Origin: Lachnospiraceae bacterium UBA3287
GTDB taxonomy: Bacteria > Bacillota > Clostridia > Lachnospirales > Lachnospiraceae
Assembly (NCBI GenBank): GCA_002362155.1
Contig: DETN01000127.1
Location: 1 to 23,931 of the forward strand
Reading direction: 5' to 3'
Length of the DNA stretch: 23,931 nucleotides
Numbering within the stretch: position 1 is the stretch's first letter; every line of letters starts with the position of its first letter. The notes under the pieces were generated by a model that searched no databases, was not told where the DNA came from, and saw only the letters and a program-made list of their open reading frames with translations. Positions 13,910 through 21,518 of the stretch are shown here, in pieces. Both the position numbers and the translations under genes were made by a program.

Positions 13910-15901
13910 TCAGCGGCGGCTCTCGCGGTATTCGATGGGCGTCATCTCATATTTCTTGCGGAACTGCCGTGTAAAATGTTCCACGTTCTGATAGCCTACG
14001 GCGTAGGCGATGTTCTCAACGGTCATATTGCCGTTCCTGAGCAGGGTCCTGGCCCTCTTCATGCGGATGTTGGTGACCTGCTCTCCGAAGGTCTTGCCGG
14101 ACTTGGACTTGATATATTTGGATACATACGGCGCCGACAGATGGAATTCCTCCGCCACGTCCTCCAGGGTCACCTTCTGGTAGTTGGCCTGGATATAGTT
14201 GAGGATAGCTGTCAGTCTGTCATCTCCCTGTCTGTTGCCAGCCGCCACCTGAGGAAGCTTGTTGACGCAGACAGCAAGGGCATGGATGGAGGCCTTGATG
14301 ATATCCTCGTCGATGCCGACGCCCCAGTAAGTAGCCCCCTGGCAGGTAATGCATACAAAGGCGATGGCCTTGGAGGAGGATCCCTTGGTCAGAGCGTGCT
14401 CTTCATAGCTGGAAAGCTCGTAGCTGACGCCGAAGAACTGCTTGATGGTGTTGGAGACCGCATCCAGACGGCCGTTGCCGCCCGCATCCACGATGGTCTT
14501 CTTGTCGCCGATCTGAATGGTGGACTCGGCCATAATGCCGTCTACCTGGCGGAAATGGACCTCGGGAATGGTGAAGTAAGGGGTATGCTCGATATAGCTG
14601 GACTCAAAGATCTCATAGACCCACTGAGGAGACAGCTCCTTATGCTCCTCGTCGGATACATGCTTGACCAGATAGCCCACTTCTTCCCGCATGGCCTTGG
14701 GCAGGGAGATGCCGAAGTTCCTCTCCAGGATATAGTTGACGCCGCCCTTGCCGGACTGGGAGTTGATGCGGATGACGTCGGAATCGTAGGTCCGGGCCAC
14801 ATCCACGGGATCGATGGGAAGGTAAGGGACCTGCCACTTGCCCTCGGGATCCTGCTCCGTGATGGCCATGCCCTTGGCGATGGCATCCTGGTGGGAGCCG
14901 GAGAAGGCAGTGAAGACCAGGTCGCCCGCATAGGGCTGCCTTGCATGGACGCTCATACCGGTCAGTCTCTCGTAGACTTCACGGATCTGGGGCATGTTGG
15001 AGAAATCCAGCCCGGGATCGATGCCGTGGGAGTACATGTTCATGGCGATGGTCACGATATCCACGTTGCCGGTCCTCTCGCCGTTGCCGAAAAGGGTCCC
15101 CTCGATCCGGTCCGCTCCTGCCAGCATGCCCAGCTCGGCCACGGCTACGCCGGTGCCCCTGTCATTGTGGGGATGGAGGGAAAGGACCACATGGTCTCTC
15201 TCGTGAAGGTTCTTGGAAATATATTCCACCTGGGTGGCGAAGACATGGGGCATGGCCGCTTCCACTGTATCGGGAATGTTGATGATGACCTTGCGGCCGG
15301 TCTCGGTGGGTCTCCAGATATCGATGACGGCGTTGCAGACCTCCAGAGCATACTCGGGCTCCGTGCCGTGGAAAGACTCAGGGCTGTATTCGAAGGCGAA
15401 GTCGCCCTCTGTCTCCTGGGCCAGATCCTGCAGGAGCTGTGCGCCGTCCACGGCGATCTGCTTGATCTCTTCCTTATTTTTCTTAAAGACCATCTCTCTC
15501 TGGGCCACGGAAGTGGAATTGTAGACATGGACGATGGCGTGGGGAGCGCCCTTGACGGCTTCAAAGGTCTTGCGGATGATATGGGGACGGGCCTGGGTCA
15601 GTACCTGGACCGTTACGTCCTCGGGGATCATGTTCCGCTCGATCAGAGCGCGCATGAAATTGAATTCCGTTTCGGAGGCTGCGGGGAATCCGACTTCGAT
15701 TTCCTTGAAACCGACCCTGACCAGCATCTCAAAAAACTCCAGCTTTTCTTCCAGGCTCATGGGCTCGATCAGGGCCTGGTTGCCGTCGCGCAGATCCACG
15801 GAACACCATACAGGCGCGTGATCCACATCGTCTTTTGTGACCCAGTCATAGGTGCATACCGGGGGCATGTAATACAGTTTCTTGTACTTTTTCGGGTTCA
15901 T
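13910..15901 (-). CDS. leuA: 2-isopropylmalate synthase fused to AraC-type DNA-binding domain
   Basis: A 663-residue protein, about 100 longer than a normal LeuA of this type. Residues ~30-310 are the catalytic TIM barrel joining acetyl-CoA to 2-oxoisovalerate, with VDLRDGNQ (36-41) and metal ligands in SLHPHND (His243, His245) and GNGERTGN. The linker subdomain runs to ~440. The leucine-feedback (LeuA dimer) domain at ~445-550 is complete, with GGNGRLDAVSN, ALTKGSSSKA and GVGIDEDIIKAS. Residues ~563-663 are a full two-HTH AraC domain: VTLEDVAEEFHLSAPYVSKYIK, then MTVENIAYAVGYQNVEHFTRQFRKKYEMTP. One frame spans the junction without a stop. The start has GGAGGAG four bases before the ATG. A leucine T-box precedes it. 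It may be a leucine-responsive enzyme-regulator (inference). Confidence 0.93.
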   Translation of the reverse strand: MNPKKYKKLYYMPPVCTYDWVTKDDVDHAPVWCSVDLRDGNQALIEPMSLEEKLEFFEMLVRVGFKEIEVGFPAASETEFNFMRALIERNMIPEDVTVQVLTQARPHIIRKTFEAVKGAPHAIVHVYNSTSVAQREMVFKKNKEEIKQIAVDGAQLLQDLAQETEGDFAFEYSPESFHGTEPEYALEVCNAVIDIWRPTETGRKVIINIPDTVEAAMPHVFATQVEYISKNLHERDHVVLSLHPHNDRGTGVAVAELGMLAGADRIEGTLFGNGERTGNVDIVTIAMNMYSHGIDPGLDFSNMPQIREVYERLTGMSVHARQPYAGDLVFTAFSGSHQDAIAKGMAITEQDPEGKWQVPYLPIDPVDVARTYDSDVIRINSQSGKGGVNYILERNFGISLPKAMREEVGYLVKHVSDEEHKELSPQWVYEIFESSYIEHTPYFTIPEVHFRQVDGIMAESTIQIGDKKTIVDAGGNGRLDAVSNTIKQFFGVSYELSSYEEHALTKGSSSKAIAFVCITCQGATYWGVGIDEDIIKASIHALAVCVNKLPQVAAGNRQGDDRLTAILNYIQANYQKVTLEDVAEEFHLSAPYVSKYIKSKSGKTFGEQVTNIRMKRARTLLRNGNMTVENIAYAVGYQNVEHFTRQFRKKYEMTPIEYRESRR

Positions 15902-15943
15902 AGTTCTCCTCCACTTATGTAATATTGGAATGGACAAGGGCAT

Positions 15944-16228
15944 AAAAAATGCCCCTATCCTGAATAAACAGGCATAGAGACGGAAGAATTTTCTTTCGCG
16001 GTACCACTCTACTTCACGCCCGGGGGCGCGCACTCTCTCAGCACTATCATGCTGCATCCCGGTAACGGTGGATCTCCGTACTGCCTTACGCAGGCGGCCT
16101 GCTTTCCGGCCGCTCTTGGGGCAGTCTGCTCTGAGGCCAGTTCAGATTCGCATGGGTCCTGCCTCGCACCGCCCGGCAGGTCTCTGAAACCTTTATCGGA
16201 TCCTACTACTCCTCTTCAAAGCATTTGT
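15944..16228 (-). promoter_or_regulatory. T-box riboswitch with CUG (leucine) specifier, controls leuA
   Basis: Read on the minus strand. Stem I starts GAAGAGGAGTAGTAGG (16202-16217); its base GAGG pairs with CCTC. The specifier loop reads GAA-CTG-G, with the CTG codon at 16138-16140. The apical part carries the conserved CAGAGA and GGTGCGAG elements. The T-box AGAGTGGTACCGCG is at 15997-16010; TGGT fits the A73 discriminator of tRNA-Leu. The terminator pairs GTCTCTATgCCTG with CAGGATAGGGGC (15951-15981), followed by six T's. The leader ends 43 bases before the leuA start. Uncharged tRNA-Leu would relieve termination. A second, mutually exclusive hairpin downstream is described in the findings. 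Confidence 0.93.
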
Positions 16229-16234
16229 CCGAGA

Positions 16235-16282
16235 AGTATAGTATCATGAATGGCAGCTTTTTCATATGATTAAATTTAATCA
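16235..16282 (-). promoter_or_regulatory. leuA promoter with 16-bp perfect palindrome
   Basis: A TATACT -10 (minus strand, 16235-16240) lies seven bases before the expected start of the T-box transcript. No clear -35 is seen. Upstream sits the perfect palindrome TGATTAAATTTAATCA (16267-16282), at about -39 to -54, suited to a transcription factor that activates or blocks this weak promoter. Confidence 0.55.
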
Positions 16283-16376
16283 AATCGCTTGATGATATTT
16301 GTCAGTATTGTACAAATCGTACATCCCGTCTGTGCACTTTGCAAAAAGAAAAAGTAAACAGGAGAGGTGCGGGGCA

Positions 16377-16409
16377 TAAAAAGTGCCGGAGGAATCCTCC
16401 CCCGGCACT
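16377..16409 (-). terminator. Terminator at the end of the pentose operon
   Basis: On the minus strand AGTGCC and GGCACT enclose GGAGG-ATT-CCTCC, with three extra G's bulged, followed by TTTTTATG. It begins 26 bases after the stop of the RpiB-like gene and ends the deoR-to-rpiB transcription unit. Confidence 0.85.
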
Positions 16410-16435
16410 GCTGTTTTTCTGAATTTCCAGTGGAA

Positions 16436-16906
16436 TTATTCGGGAATGACCAGGTTCTGGGTGTCCTGGATCTCCATGATCTGGTTCACCCTTCTCTGAT
16501 GACGGCCGCCTTCGAATTCTGCATTCAGCCACTCGTCGCAGATCATCTTGGCCATTTCCACGCCGATGACACGGGCGCCGAAAGCGATGATGTTGGAGTT
16601 GTTGTGCATCTTGGAAAGCTTTGCGGAATAAGGCTCGGAGCATACGCAGCAGCGGATCCCGTTCACCTTGTTGGCGGAAAGGGAAATCCCCACGCCGGTG
16701 CCGCAGATCAGGATGCCGCCGTCCACTTCGCCGTCCGCTACCATTCTGGCTACTTTGTAGCCGCTGATGGCGTAATCAAAGCTTTTTGAGGCCACATCCG
16801 TGCCGACATTCACGATCTCATAGCCTTTTCCTTCCAGATAGGCTTTCAGTTCGTTCTTCATGTCAATGGCAACGTGATCGTTGCCGATGGCCAGTTTCTT
16901 CATCAT
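16436..16906 (-). CDS. rpiB: RpiB/LacAB-family sugar-phosphate isomerase
   Basis: A 156-residue aldose-ketose isomerase of the RpiB/LacA/LacB fold. The active-site Cys68 lies in ICGTGVGIS. ANKVNGIRCCVC, HNNSNIIAFGARVIG and FEGGRHQRRV are the usual phosphate-binding and dimer motifs. RpiB interconverts ribose-5-P and ribulose-5-P, and close relatives act on allose-6-P or galactose-6-P. GGGAGAA precedes the first of two adjacent ATG codons by about eight bases, so I use the first. It starts 17 bases after transketolase C and is the last gene before the terminator. With a transketolase in the operon, a ribose-5-P/ribulose-5-P role is most likely, though the PTS substrate is unknown and another phosphosugar is possible. 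Confidence 0.88.
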   Translation of the reverse strand: MMKKLAIGNDHVAIDMKNELKAYLEGKGYEIVNVGTDVASKSFDYAISGYKVARMVADGEVDGGILICGTGVGISLSANKVNGIRCCVCSEPYSAKLSKMHNNSNIIAFGARVIGVEMAKMICDEWLNAEFEGGRHQRRVNQIMEIQDTQNLVIPE

Positions 16907-16923
16907 AGCTTTATTCTCCCGAC

Positions 16924-17862
16924 TTACATCCAGGCCTTGACCTGATTATAGATGCCTTCGCCGTCCAGCTGGTACTTGTGAAGAAGCTCAGCTGCGGGGC
17001 CGGACTCGCCGAATACGTCCTTTACGCCGATCCGGAGGACAGGGGTGGGAACGGTCTCGGAAAGAGCTTCGCAGACTGCGCCGCCAAGGCCGCCGATGAT
17101 GGAGTGCTCTTCTGCGGTGACGACTTTGCCTGTCTTCTTTGCGGAAGCGGCGATCAGATCCTTGTCCAGAGGCTTGATGGTATGGATGTTGATGACTTCG
17201 GCGGAGATGCCGTCAGCTGCCAGCATATCTGCTGCATCCAGAGCCGCTGCTACGCACAGGCCTGTGGCAACGATGGTCACGTCAGTGCCCTCGCGGAGCA
17301 GGACGCCCTTGCCGATCTCGAACTTGTAGTCAGGTCTGTCATTGATGACCGGAACAGCGAAACGTCCGAAACGCAGATAGAAGGGGCCTTCTGTGGTGGC
17401 GGCTGCCCTCACGGCTGCCCTGGCTTCTACGTCGTCGGAAGGATTGATGATGGTCATGCCGGGGATGGTCCGCATCAGGGCCAGGTCTTCGTTGCACTGG
17501 TGGGATGCGCCGTCTTCACCGACGGAGATGCCTGCATGGGTCGCACCGATCTTGACGTTCAGATGAGGATATCCGATGGAGTTGCGGACGATCTCAAATG
17601 CTCTGCCGGATGCGAACATGGCGAAGGTGGAAGCGAAGGGGATGGCGCCGCAGGTGGCCATGCCGGCCGCAATGCCCATCATATCGCACTCTGCGATACC
17701 GCAGTCGATGAATCTGTCGGGGAATGCCTTCTTGAAGATACCGGTCTTTGTTGCACCGGCCAGGTCGGCATCCAGGACTACCAGATTCTCTAATTCATTA
17801 CCGAGTTCAGCCAGGGCCTTGCCGTAGCTTTCTCTTGTAGCAACTTTCTTTACGTTTGTCAT
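16924..17862 (-). CDS. Transketolase, C-terminal subunit
   Basis: A 312-residue protein matching the Pyr and C-terminal domains of transketolase. The catalytic glutamate is Glu58 (CGIAECDMMGIAAGMA). The substrate-binding histidines lie in ATHAGIS (His109) and VGEDGASHQ (His121). It pairs with the N-terminal subunit encoded just upstream to make the thiamine-diphosphate enzyme that moves two-carbon units between xylulose-5-P and ribose-5-P or erythrose-4-P. Its ATG overlaps the upstream TGA (ATGA), so the two halves are translationally coupled for equal amounts. Split transketolases are common in Firmicutes PTS gene clusters, so this is not a broken gene. Confidence 0.93.
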   Translation of the reverse strand: MTNVKKVATRESYGKALAELGNELENLVVLDADLAGATKTGIFKKAFPDRFIDCGIAECDMMGIAAGMATCGAIPFASTFAMFASGRAFEIVRNSIGYPHLNVKIGATHAGISVGEDGASHQCNEDLALMRTIPGMTIINPSDDVEARAAVRAAATTEGPFYLRFGRFAVPVINDRPDYKFEIGKGVLLREGTDVTIVATGLCVAAALDAADMLAADGISAEVINIHTIKPLDKDLIAASAKKTGKVVTAEEHSIIGGLGGAVCEALSETVPTPVLRIGVKDVFGESGPAAELLHKYQLDGEGIYNQVKAWM

Positions 17863-18689
17863 AATGCCTCCCCGATCTTCTCCAGATCTGCCATACCGAT
17901 CGCGAACTGCTCGTCATTGGGTGCCACGCCGTGCCAGGATACCTGGTTCTCCATGAAGGATACGCCCTTGCCCTTAAGGGTCTTCATGATGATGGCGGAA
18001 GGAGCGCCCTTGAACTCTCTTGCTTCCTTGAAGGCTGCAGCCAGCTGCTCCATGTCGTTGCCGTCTGCCACGTTGATGACATGGAAGTTGAAGGCTTCAA
18101 ACTTCTTGTCGATGGGATAGGGGCTGCAGACTTCGGTGATGGGACCATCGATCTGCAGGTTGTTGTTGTCAACGATCACGCAGAGGTTGTCCAGCTTGCG
18201 GTAGCCTGCGAACATGGCGGCTTCCCATACCATGCCTTCCTCGATCTCGCCGTCGCCCAGAAGGGTATAGGTACGGTAGGACTTGTTATTCATCTTTGCA
18301 TAGAGAGCCATGCCTACGGCTGAGGAAATGCCCTGGCCCAGGGATCCGGTGTTCTGATCGATACCGGGAGTATGCTGCATGCAGGGATGTCCCTGAAGGT
18401 CGGAGCCTGTGTGGCGCAGGGTCGGCAGCCAGTCCACAGGGAAATAGCCTCTGTTGGCCAGTGCGGCATAAAGGCCGGGAGCTGTGTGGCCCTTGGAAAG
18501 GACGAAGCGGTCACGGTCGGGATCCTTGGGATTCTTCGGATCAATGTTCATCTCTTCGAAATAGAGATAGGTAAAGACATCTGCTGCGGACAGGGATCCG
18601 CCGGGATGTCCTGCTTTGGCGGCATGGGTTGAAATGAGGATGCCCTTGCGGACCTCATTAGCCATCTTTTTTAATTCCTGAATAGTCAT
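17859..18689 (-). CDS. Transketolase, N-terminal subunit
   Basis: A 276-residue thiamine-diphosphate-binding half of transketolase. It has AGHPGGSLS (His28), SKGHTAPGLYA (His68) and the cofactor motif GDGE (145-148) ending at Asn175-Asn176. The start is ATG 18689, with AAAGGGAAAAT just upstream. A longer frame running back to 18866 has no ribosome site, and its extra 59 residues do not resemble transketolase. It overlaps the C-terminal subunit by four bases. A small stem (TGCCGC 18702-18707 / GCGGCA 18716-18721) sits immediately before the ribosome site and could tune translation. Confidence 0.93.
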   Translation of the reverse strand: MTIQELKKMANEVRKGILISTHAAKAGHPGGSLSAADVFTYLYFEEMNIDPKNPKDPDRDRFVLSKGHTAPGLYAALANRGYFPVDWLPTLRHTGSDLQGHPCMQHTPGIDQNTGSLGQGISSAVGMALYAKMNNKSYRTYTLLGDGEIEEGMVWEAAMFAGYRKLDNLCVIVDNNNLQIDGPITEVCSPYPIDKKFEAFNFHVINVADGNDMEQLAAAFKEAREFKGAPSAIIMKTLKGKGVSFMENQVSWHGVAPNDEQFAIGMADLEKIGEAL

Positions 18690-18915
18690 ATTTTCCCTTT
18701 CTGCCGCATGTGACTGCGGCACCTGCCTGGTGCTTGTCTGATAAGTCTCTGAAGCAGGATTTGTATTTATGCAGATACCGGTCTCTGCATAAAACCGGCT
18801 CTGCTGTCCCGGTCCGCCTTCATTCTGCCACAGTGCAGGGAAAGGGGCAACGCCGGGCCAGTCCAACTTGCTGCACAGAAAAACGCATCCTTCTGCACAG
18901 CGGCTGCATCTTTAC
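18690..18915 (-). other. Intercistronic region with stem-loops between araD-like and transketolase genes
   Basis: This 226-base gap inside the operon holds a stem-loop right after the epimerase gene. On the minus strand GCTGTGCAGAA and TTCTGTGCAGC pair (18870-18901), 11 pairs of which two are wobbles. A second stem sits before the transketolase ribosome site. No T-tract follows either. I see no gene and no clear promoter. The stems may protect the upstream message end or set expression ratio. Confidence 0.5.
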
Positions 18916-19617
18916 TTAGTGGTCACCCTGGCCGTAGTAGGCATTGGCGCCATGCTTGCGCAGGAAGTGCTTGTCCAGCATATACTGGGGAGCGGGAACA
19001 GCCTGGGGATTGACCAGCTCTGTCCATGCGCTCATCTTTGCCACTTCCTCAAGAACAACGGCGTGATAAACAGCCTGGTCTGCATCCTTGCCCCATGTGA
19101 AGGGACCGTGGTGGGCACAGACAACGCCGGGATAATACATGGGATTCAGGCCTTCTTTTTCGAACAGCTCAACAATGGCAAGGCCCTGGTTCTTTTCATA
19201 ATCGCCTTCGATCTCTTCCTTGGTCAGAACGCGGCAGCAGGGAACTTTTCCGTAGAAATAGTCTGCCTGTGTGGTGCCGTAGCAGGGGATCTCACGCTCT
19301 GCCTGCGCCCATGCGGCGGCCCAGGGAGAATGTGTATGAACGATGCCGCCCACTTCCTTGAATGCCTTGTAGATCTCGATATGCGTGGCTGTATCTACGG
19401 ACGGATTGTATCTTCCTTCCACCTTGTTGCCGTCAAGGTCCATGACGACCATATCTTCAGGCTTCAGGCTGTCGTAATCCACGCCGCTGGGTTTGATCAC
19501 AAAGAGACCGCTCTCACGGTCGATTCCGCTGACATTGCCCCATGTGTATGTGATCAGCTTTCTTTTGGGAAGCTCCATATTGGCTTCATAGACCTGCTGT
19601 TTTAAAGCTTCTAACAT
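18916..19617 (-). CDS. L-ribulose-5-phosphate 4-epimerase (AraD/UlaF/SgbE family)
   Basis: A 233-residue class II aldolase-type epimerase that interconverts L-ribulose-5-P and D-xylulose-5-P. It matches E. coli AraD at nearly every catalytic position with a one-residue offset. Zinc ligands are His94, His96 (VHTHSPWA) and His170 (AHHGPF). Asp75, Asp119 (TTQADYFYG) and Tyr228 match the other active-site residues. The start has AAGGAG six bases upstream. In ascorbate-type loci this enzyme is UlaF, and the adjacent PTS is Ula-like. The other Ula enzymes (lactonase UlaG, decarboxylase UlaD, 3-epimerase UlaE) are not in the window, so I leave the symbol blank. Confidence 0.92.
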   Translation of the reverse strand: MLEALKQQVYEANMELPKRKLITYTWGNVSGIDRESGLFVIKPSGVDYDSLKPEDMVVMDLDGNKVEGRYNPSVDTATHIEIYKAFKEVGGIVHTHSPWAAAWAQAEREIPCYGTTQADYFYGKVPCCRVLTKEEIEGDYEKNQGLAIVELFEKEGLNPMYYPGVVCAHHGPFTWGKDADQAVYHAVVLEEVAKMSAWTELVNPQAVPAPQYMLDKHFLRKHGANAYYGQGDH

Positions 19618-19661
19618 TGGTTCTCCTTTCCCTTTTCCTACAGATGTAATGCAGACACTGT

Positions 19662-20486
19662 TCAGAGCACGGACAGGATGCTCAGCCCCGCCAGGGCGCC
19701 CGTAACGATCAGAAGGATCCCCACGGCCATGACGAAGCGGTTGGCCTGTCTTTCGAAAACCGCTCTTTTTTCAGGATCGTAGTAGAGTGTCATGCGTTCG
19801 CCGACCTTGAAGGATTTTGCGTTGCTGGAATTAATGTTGCACTTGCGGATATTTTCCTTCCCGTTCAGTTCGTAGCGCACGATCGGATAATAGGTGAATT
19901 TGTCTCCCTTTAAGATCTTGGTGGCCCGGGAGATCTGTCTGCTGTAGACCTCGATGATCTCACCTTCCAGCGCTTTGAGATTCCTCTTTTTCAGGCCGAT
20001 GTTATCGGCCACCAGGGAAGCTCCGGCTCCCAGAAGAAGGGCTGCCAGACAGATCATGGCGCCGATGTCGTTGCCCTGGTTGGTCTCCAGCGCCAGCAGG
20101 ATGCACAGGGCTCCGCCGATCATCAGCTCCCAGGGATTAAAGAGCTGCTGATTCTGATCTTCGATCAGAGAATAGGTCATGCTGCCGGGCTCCTTACAGA
20201 TCCTCAGCTGCTGGCCGATGGCATAGGCGGAAGGCGTCTTGACAGCCTGACGTTCCTTATGATTCTGCCCGTTCACGAATTCCACGACCGTGTTGTAATA
20301 GTTGAACACTTCCCGGTCCTGTTTGTCCTTTTTGACAACGTGATTGCAGATCACGACGCTGCCGTAATGGGCGCTGCCCTGTTTTTCCGCCCTGCGGAGG
20401 GTCAGAAATCGCCGAACCTGTCCGGATCCCACCAGAAAAATAAGAATGCCGGGCACATACAGCAGCAGTCTGGAATAGTCAGTCAT
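19662..20486 (-). CDS. Membrane protein with duplicated DUF3592-like domain
   Basis: A 274-residue protein of unknown function. Hydrophobic segments lie near the N-terminus (LLLYVPGILIFLVGS), in the middle as a pair (MIGGALCILLALET and AMICLAALLLGAGASL), and at the C-terminus (FVMAVGILLIVTGALAGLSIL). Two soluble beta-rich segments between them resemble each other: GSVVICN...YYNTVVEFVNG...YAIGQQLRICKEPG, and GEIIEVY...YYPIVRYELNG...FKVGERMTLYYDPE. This is the pattern of DUF3592-type domains and suggests an internal duplication. GAGAGG lies about ten bases before the chosen ATG; an upstream in-frame ATG at 20531 lacks a site. It sits between deoR and the epimerase gene. A role in the sugar pathway is inferred from position only. 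Confidence 0.78.
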   Translation of the reverse strand: MTDYSRLLLYVPGILIFLVGSGQVRRFLTLRRAEKQGSAHYGSVVICNHVVKKDKQDREVFNYYNTVVEFVNGQNHKERQAVKTPSAYAIGQQLRICKEPGSMTYSLIEDQNQQLFNPWELMIGGALCILLALETNQGNDIGAMICLAALLLGAGASLVADNIGLKKRNLKALEGEIIEVYSRQISRATKILKGDKFTYYPIVRYELNGKENIRKCNINSSNAKSFKVGERMTLYYDPEKRAVFERQANRFVMAVGILLIVTGALAGLSILSVL

Positions 20487-20559
20487 ACAAGAATCCTCTC
20501 TTCGGTTCCCAATCTTTGGCTCTCCCCGCATGGCTCTTGCGAAAAGTGCCTTTCACGTA

Positions 20560-21336
20560 TCAGACCTGCACCTGTATGACTTCCATCCCCGTTCTTCTCA
20601 GTCTGTCGATCAGAGCCGGGTTTACATGGTCGTCCGTGATCAGAGTCACAGGCTGATCATAAATGCAGCTTCCGTACTTGTTCTCATCATTTCCCCTGCG
20701 TCTGATCTTGGAGTGATCCGCCAGAATATAGATCTCTTTCCCGGTCATACTGATCATGGCCTCGTTAATGCCGATCTCCGTGGGGATATCATAACGGAAT
20801 TCTCCGTCGTCATATACGGCGGCGCAGCCGATAAAGGTCTTGTCTGCCGACAGATTCAAAAGATTCCGCATAACATAATCGCCGATCATGACATGTTCCC
20901 TGACCTCGCCTCCCGTCAGATGAATGGAAACGCCGCCCGGAAATGTCCTCTCGACCGCATAGCAGTTATTGGTATAGACAGTTACCTTTCTGTCCTTTAC
21001 ATAAGACAGCATGTCAAGGGCTGTGAGGGAACCGTTGATAAAAAGGGTATCCCGGTCCGACACGAACCTGGCCGCGTATTCGGAGATCCTGGCCCTGCAG
21101 ATCCGGATCTTTTCTTCTTCCGTAAGAGGACCGCTCCCTTTTTCAAGAGATACAGCGCCGCCGTGAATGCGTTTTAAAAGCCCCCGGTCCTCCAGATACT
21201 GAAGGTCTCTTCTGACAGTCATCAGAGAGATGCCGAAAGTCCCTGCCAGTTCCTCTACACTTATTTCTTCCTTTTCCCGAACCATGTTCAGAATGCCAAG
21301 CTGTCTTTCTTCTACCGCTCTCCTGTTATTTTTCAT
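20560..21336 (-). CDS. DeoR-family sugar-phosphate-responsive repressor
   Basis: A 258-residue DeoR/GlpR-type regulator. The N-terminal winged HTH is EISVEELAGTFGISLMTVRRDLQYLEDRGLLKRIHGGAV. The C-terminal DeoRC sensor resembles phosphosugar isomerases, with LFINGSLTALDML, VYTNN, LTGGEVR and ILADHSKI. Such regulators release DNA when they bind a phosphorylated sugar intermediate. It is the first gene of the operon through the RpiB-like gene, 73 bases before the membrane protein. Its promoter region (21355-21499) is full of repeats that look like its own operators, so it probably autoregulates and may also control the PTS genes. The ribosome site (GCAGG) is modest, consistent with low regulator levels. 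Confidence 0.9.
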   Translation of the reverse strand: MKNNRRAVEERQLGILNMVREKEEISVEELAGTFGISLMTVRRDLQYLEDRGLLKRIHGGAVSLEKGSGPLTEEEKIRICRARISEYAARFVSDRDTLFINGSLTALDMLSYVKDRKVTVYTNNCYAVERTFPGGVSIHLTGGEVREHVMIGDYVMRNLLNLSADKTFIGCAAVYDDGEFRYDIPTEIGINEAMISMTGKEIYILADHSKIRRRGNDENKYGSCIYDQPVTLITDDHVNPALIDRLRRTGMEVIQVQV

Positions 21337-21354
21337 TTAAATACCTGCTGATTA

Positions 21355-21499
21355 TTGAAACATTTTCAACCGACGACTTTCATTCTAGCATAAGTGCCTG
21401 CCTGTGAAAAAGATGTTTTACACTGTGTTTACAGCAAAAACACCTGTTTTTCAACGGCTTTTCAATGATTTTTCAGTGAAACAGTTACAGTCTGTTTCA
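21355..21499 (-). promoter_or_regulatory. deoR operon promoter with operator array
   Basis: On the minus strand TTTTCA (21405-21410), a 17-base spacer and TAGAAT (21382-21387) with an upstream TGC form an extended promoter. Around it lie a palindrome TTGAAA-CAT-TTTCAA (21355-21369), just downstream of the start site, and the inverted repeat TGAAACAG-N7-CTGTTTCA (21477-21499). TTTTCA direct repeats also occur, with their C at 21452, 21463 and 21474, exactly 11 bp apart. These are candidate DeoR operators on one face of the helix. Confidence 0.65.
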
Positions 21500-21518
21500 A
21501 GCTGTCAGTCAGCAGGGT

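Noticed and set aside
13901..15922. Long plus-strand open frame (673 codons) opposite leuA
   Set aside because: Antisense shadow of a high-GC, codon-biased gene. The minus-strand frame carries the full LeuA and AraC motifs.
17859..17862. Broken or frameshifted transketolase
   Set aside because: The two halves have their own starts and an ATGA overlap, the normal arrangement of split transketolases.
18690..18866. 59-residue N-terminal extension of transketolase N
   Set aside because: No ribosome site and no similarity to transketolase; the normal start at 18689 matches family length.
21337..21518. Catabolite-responsive (cre) site near deoR
   Set aside because: Several TGAAA-type stretches were compared with the cre consensus, but none has the central CG in register.
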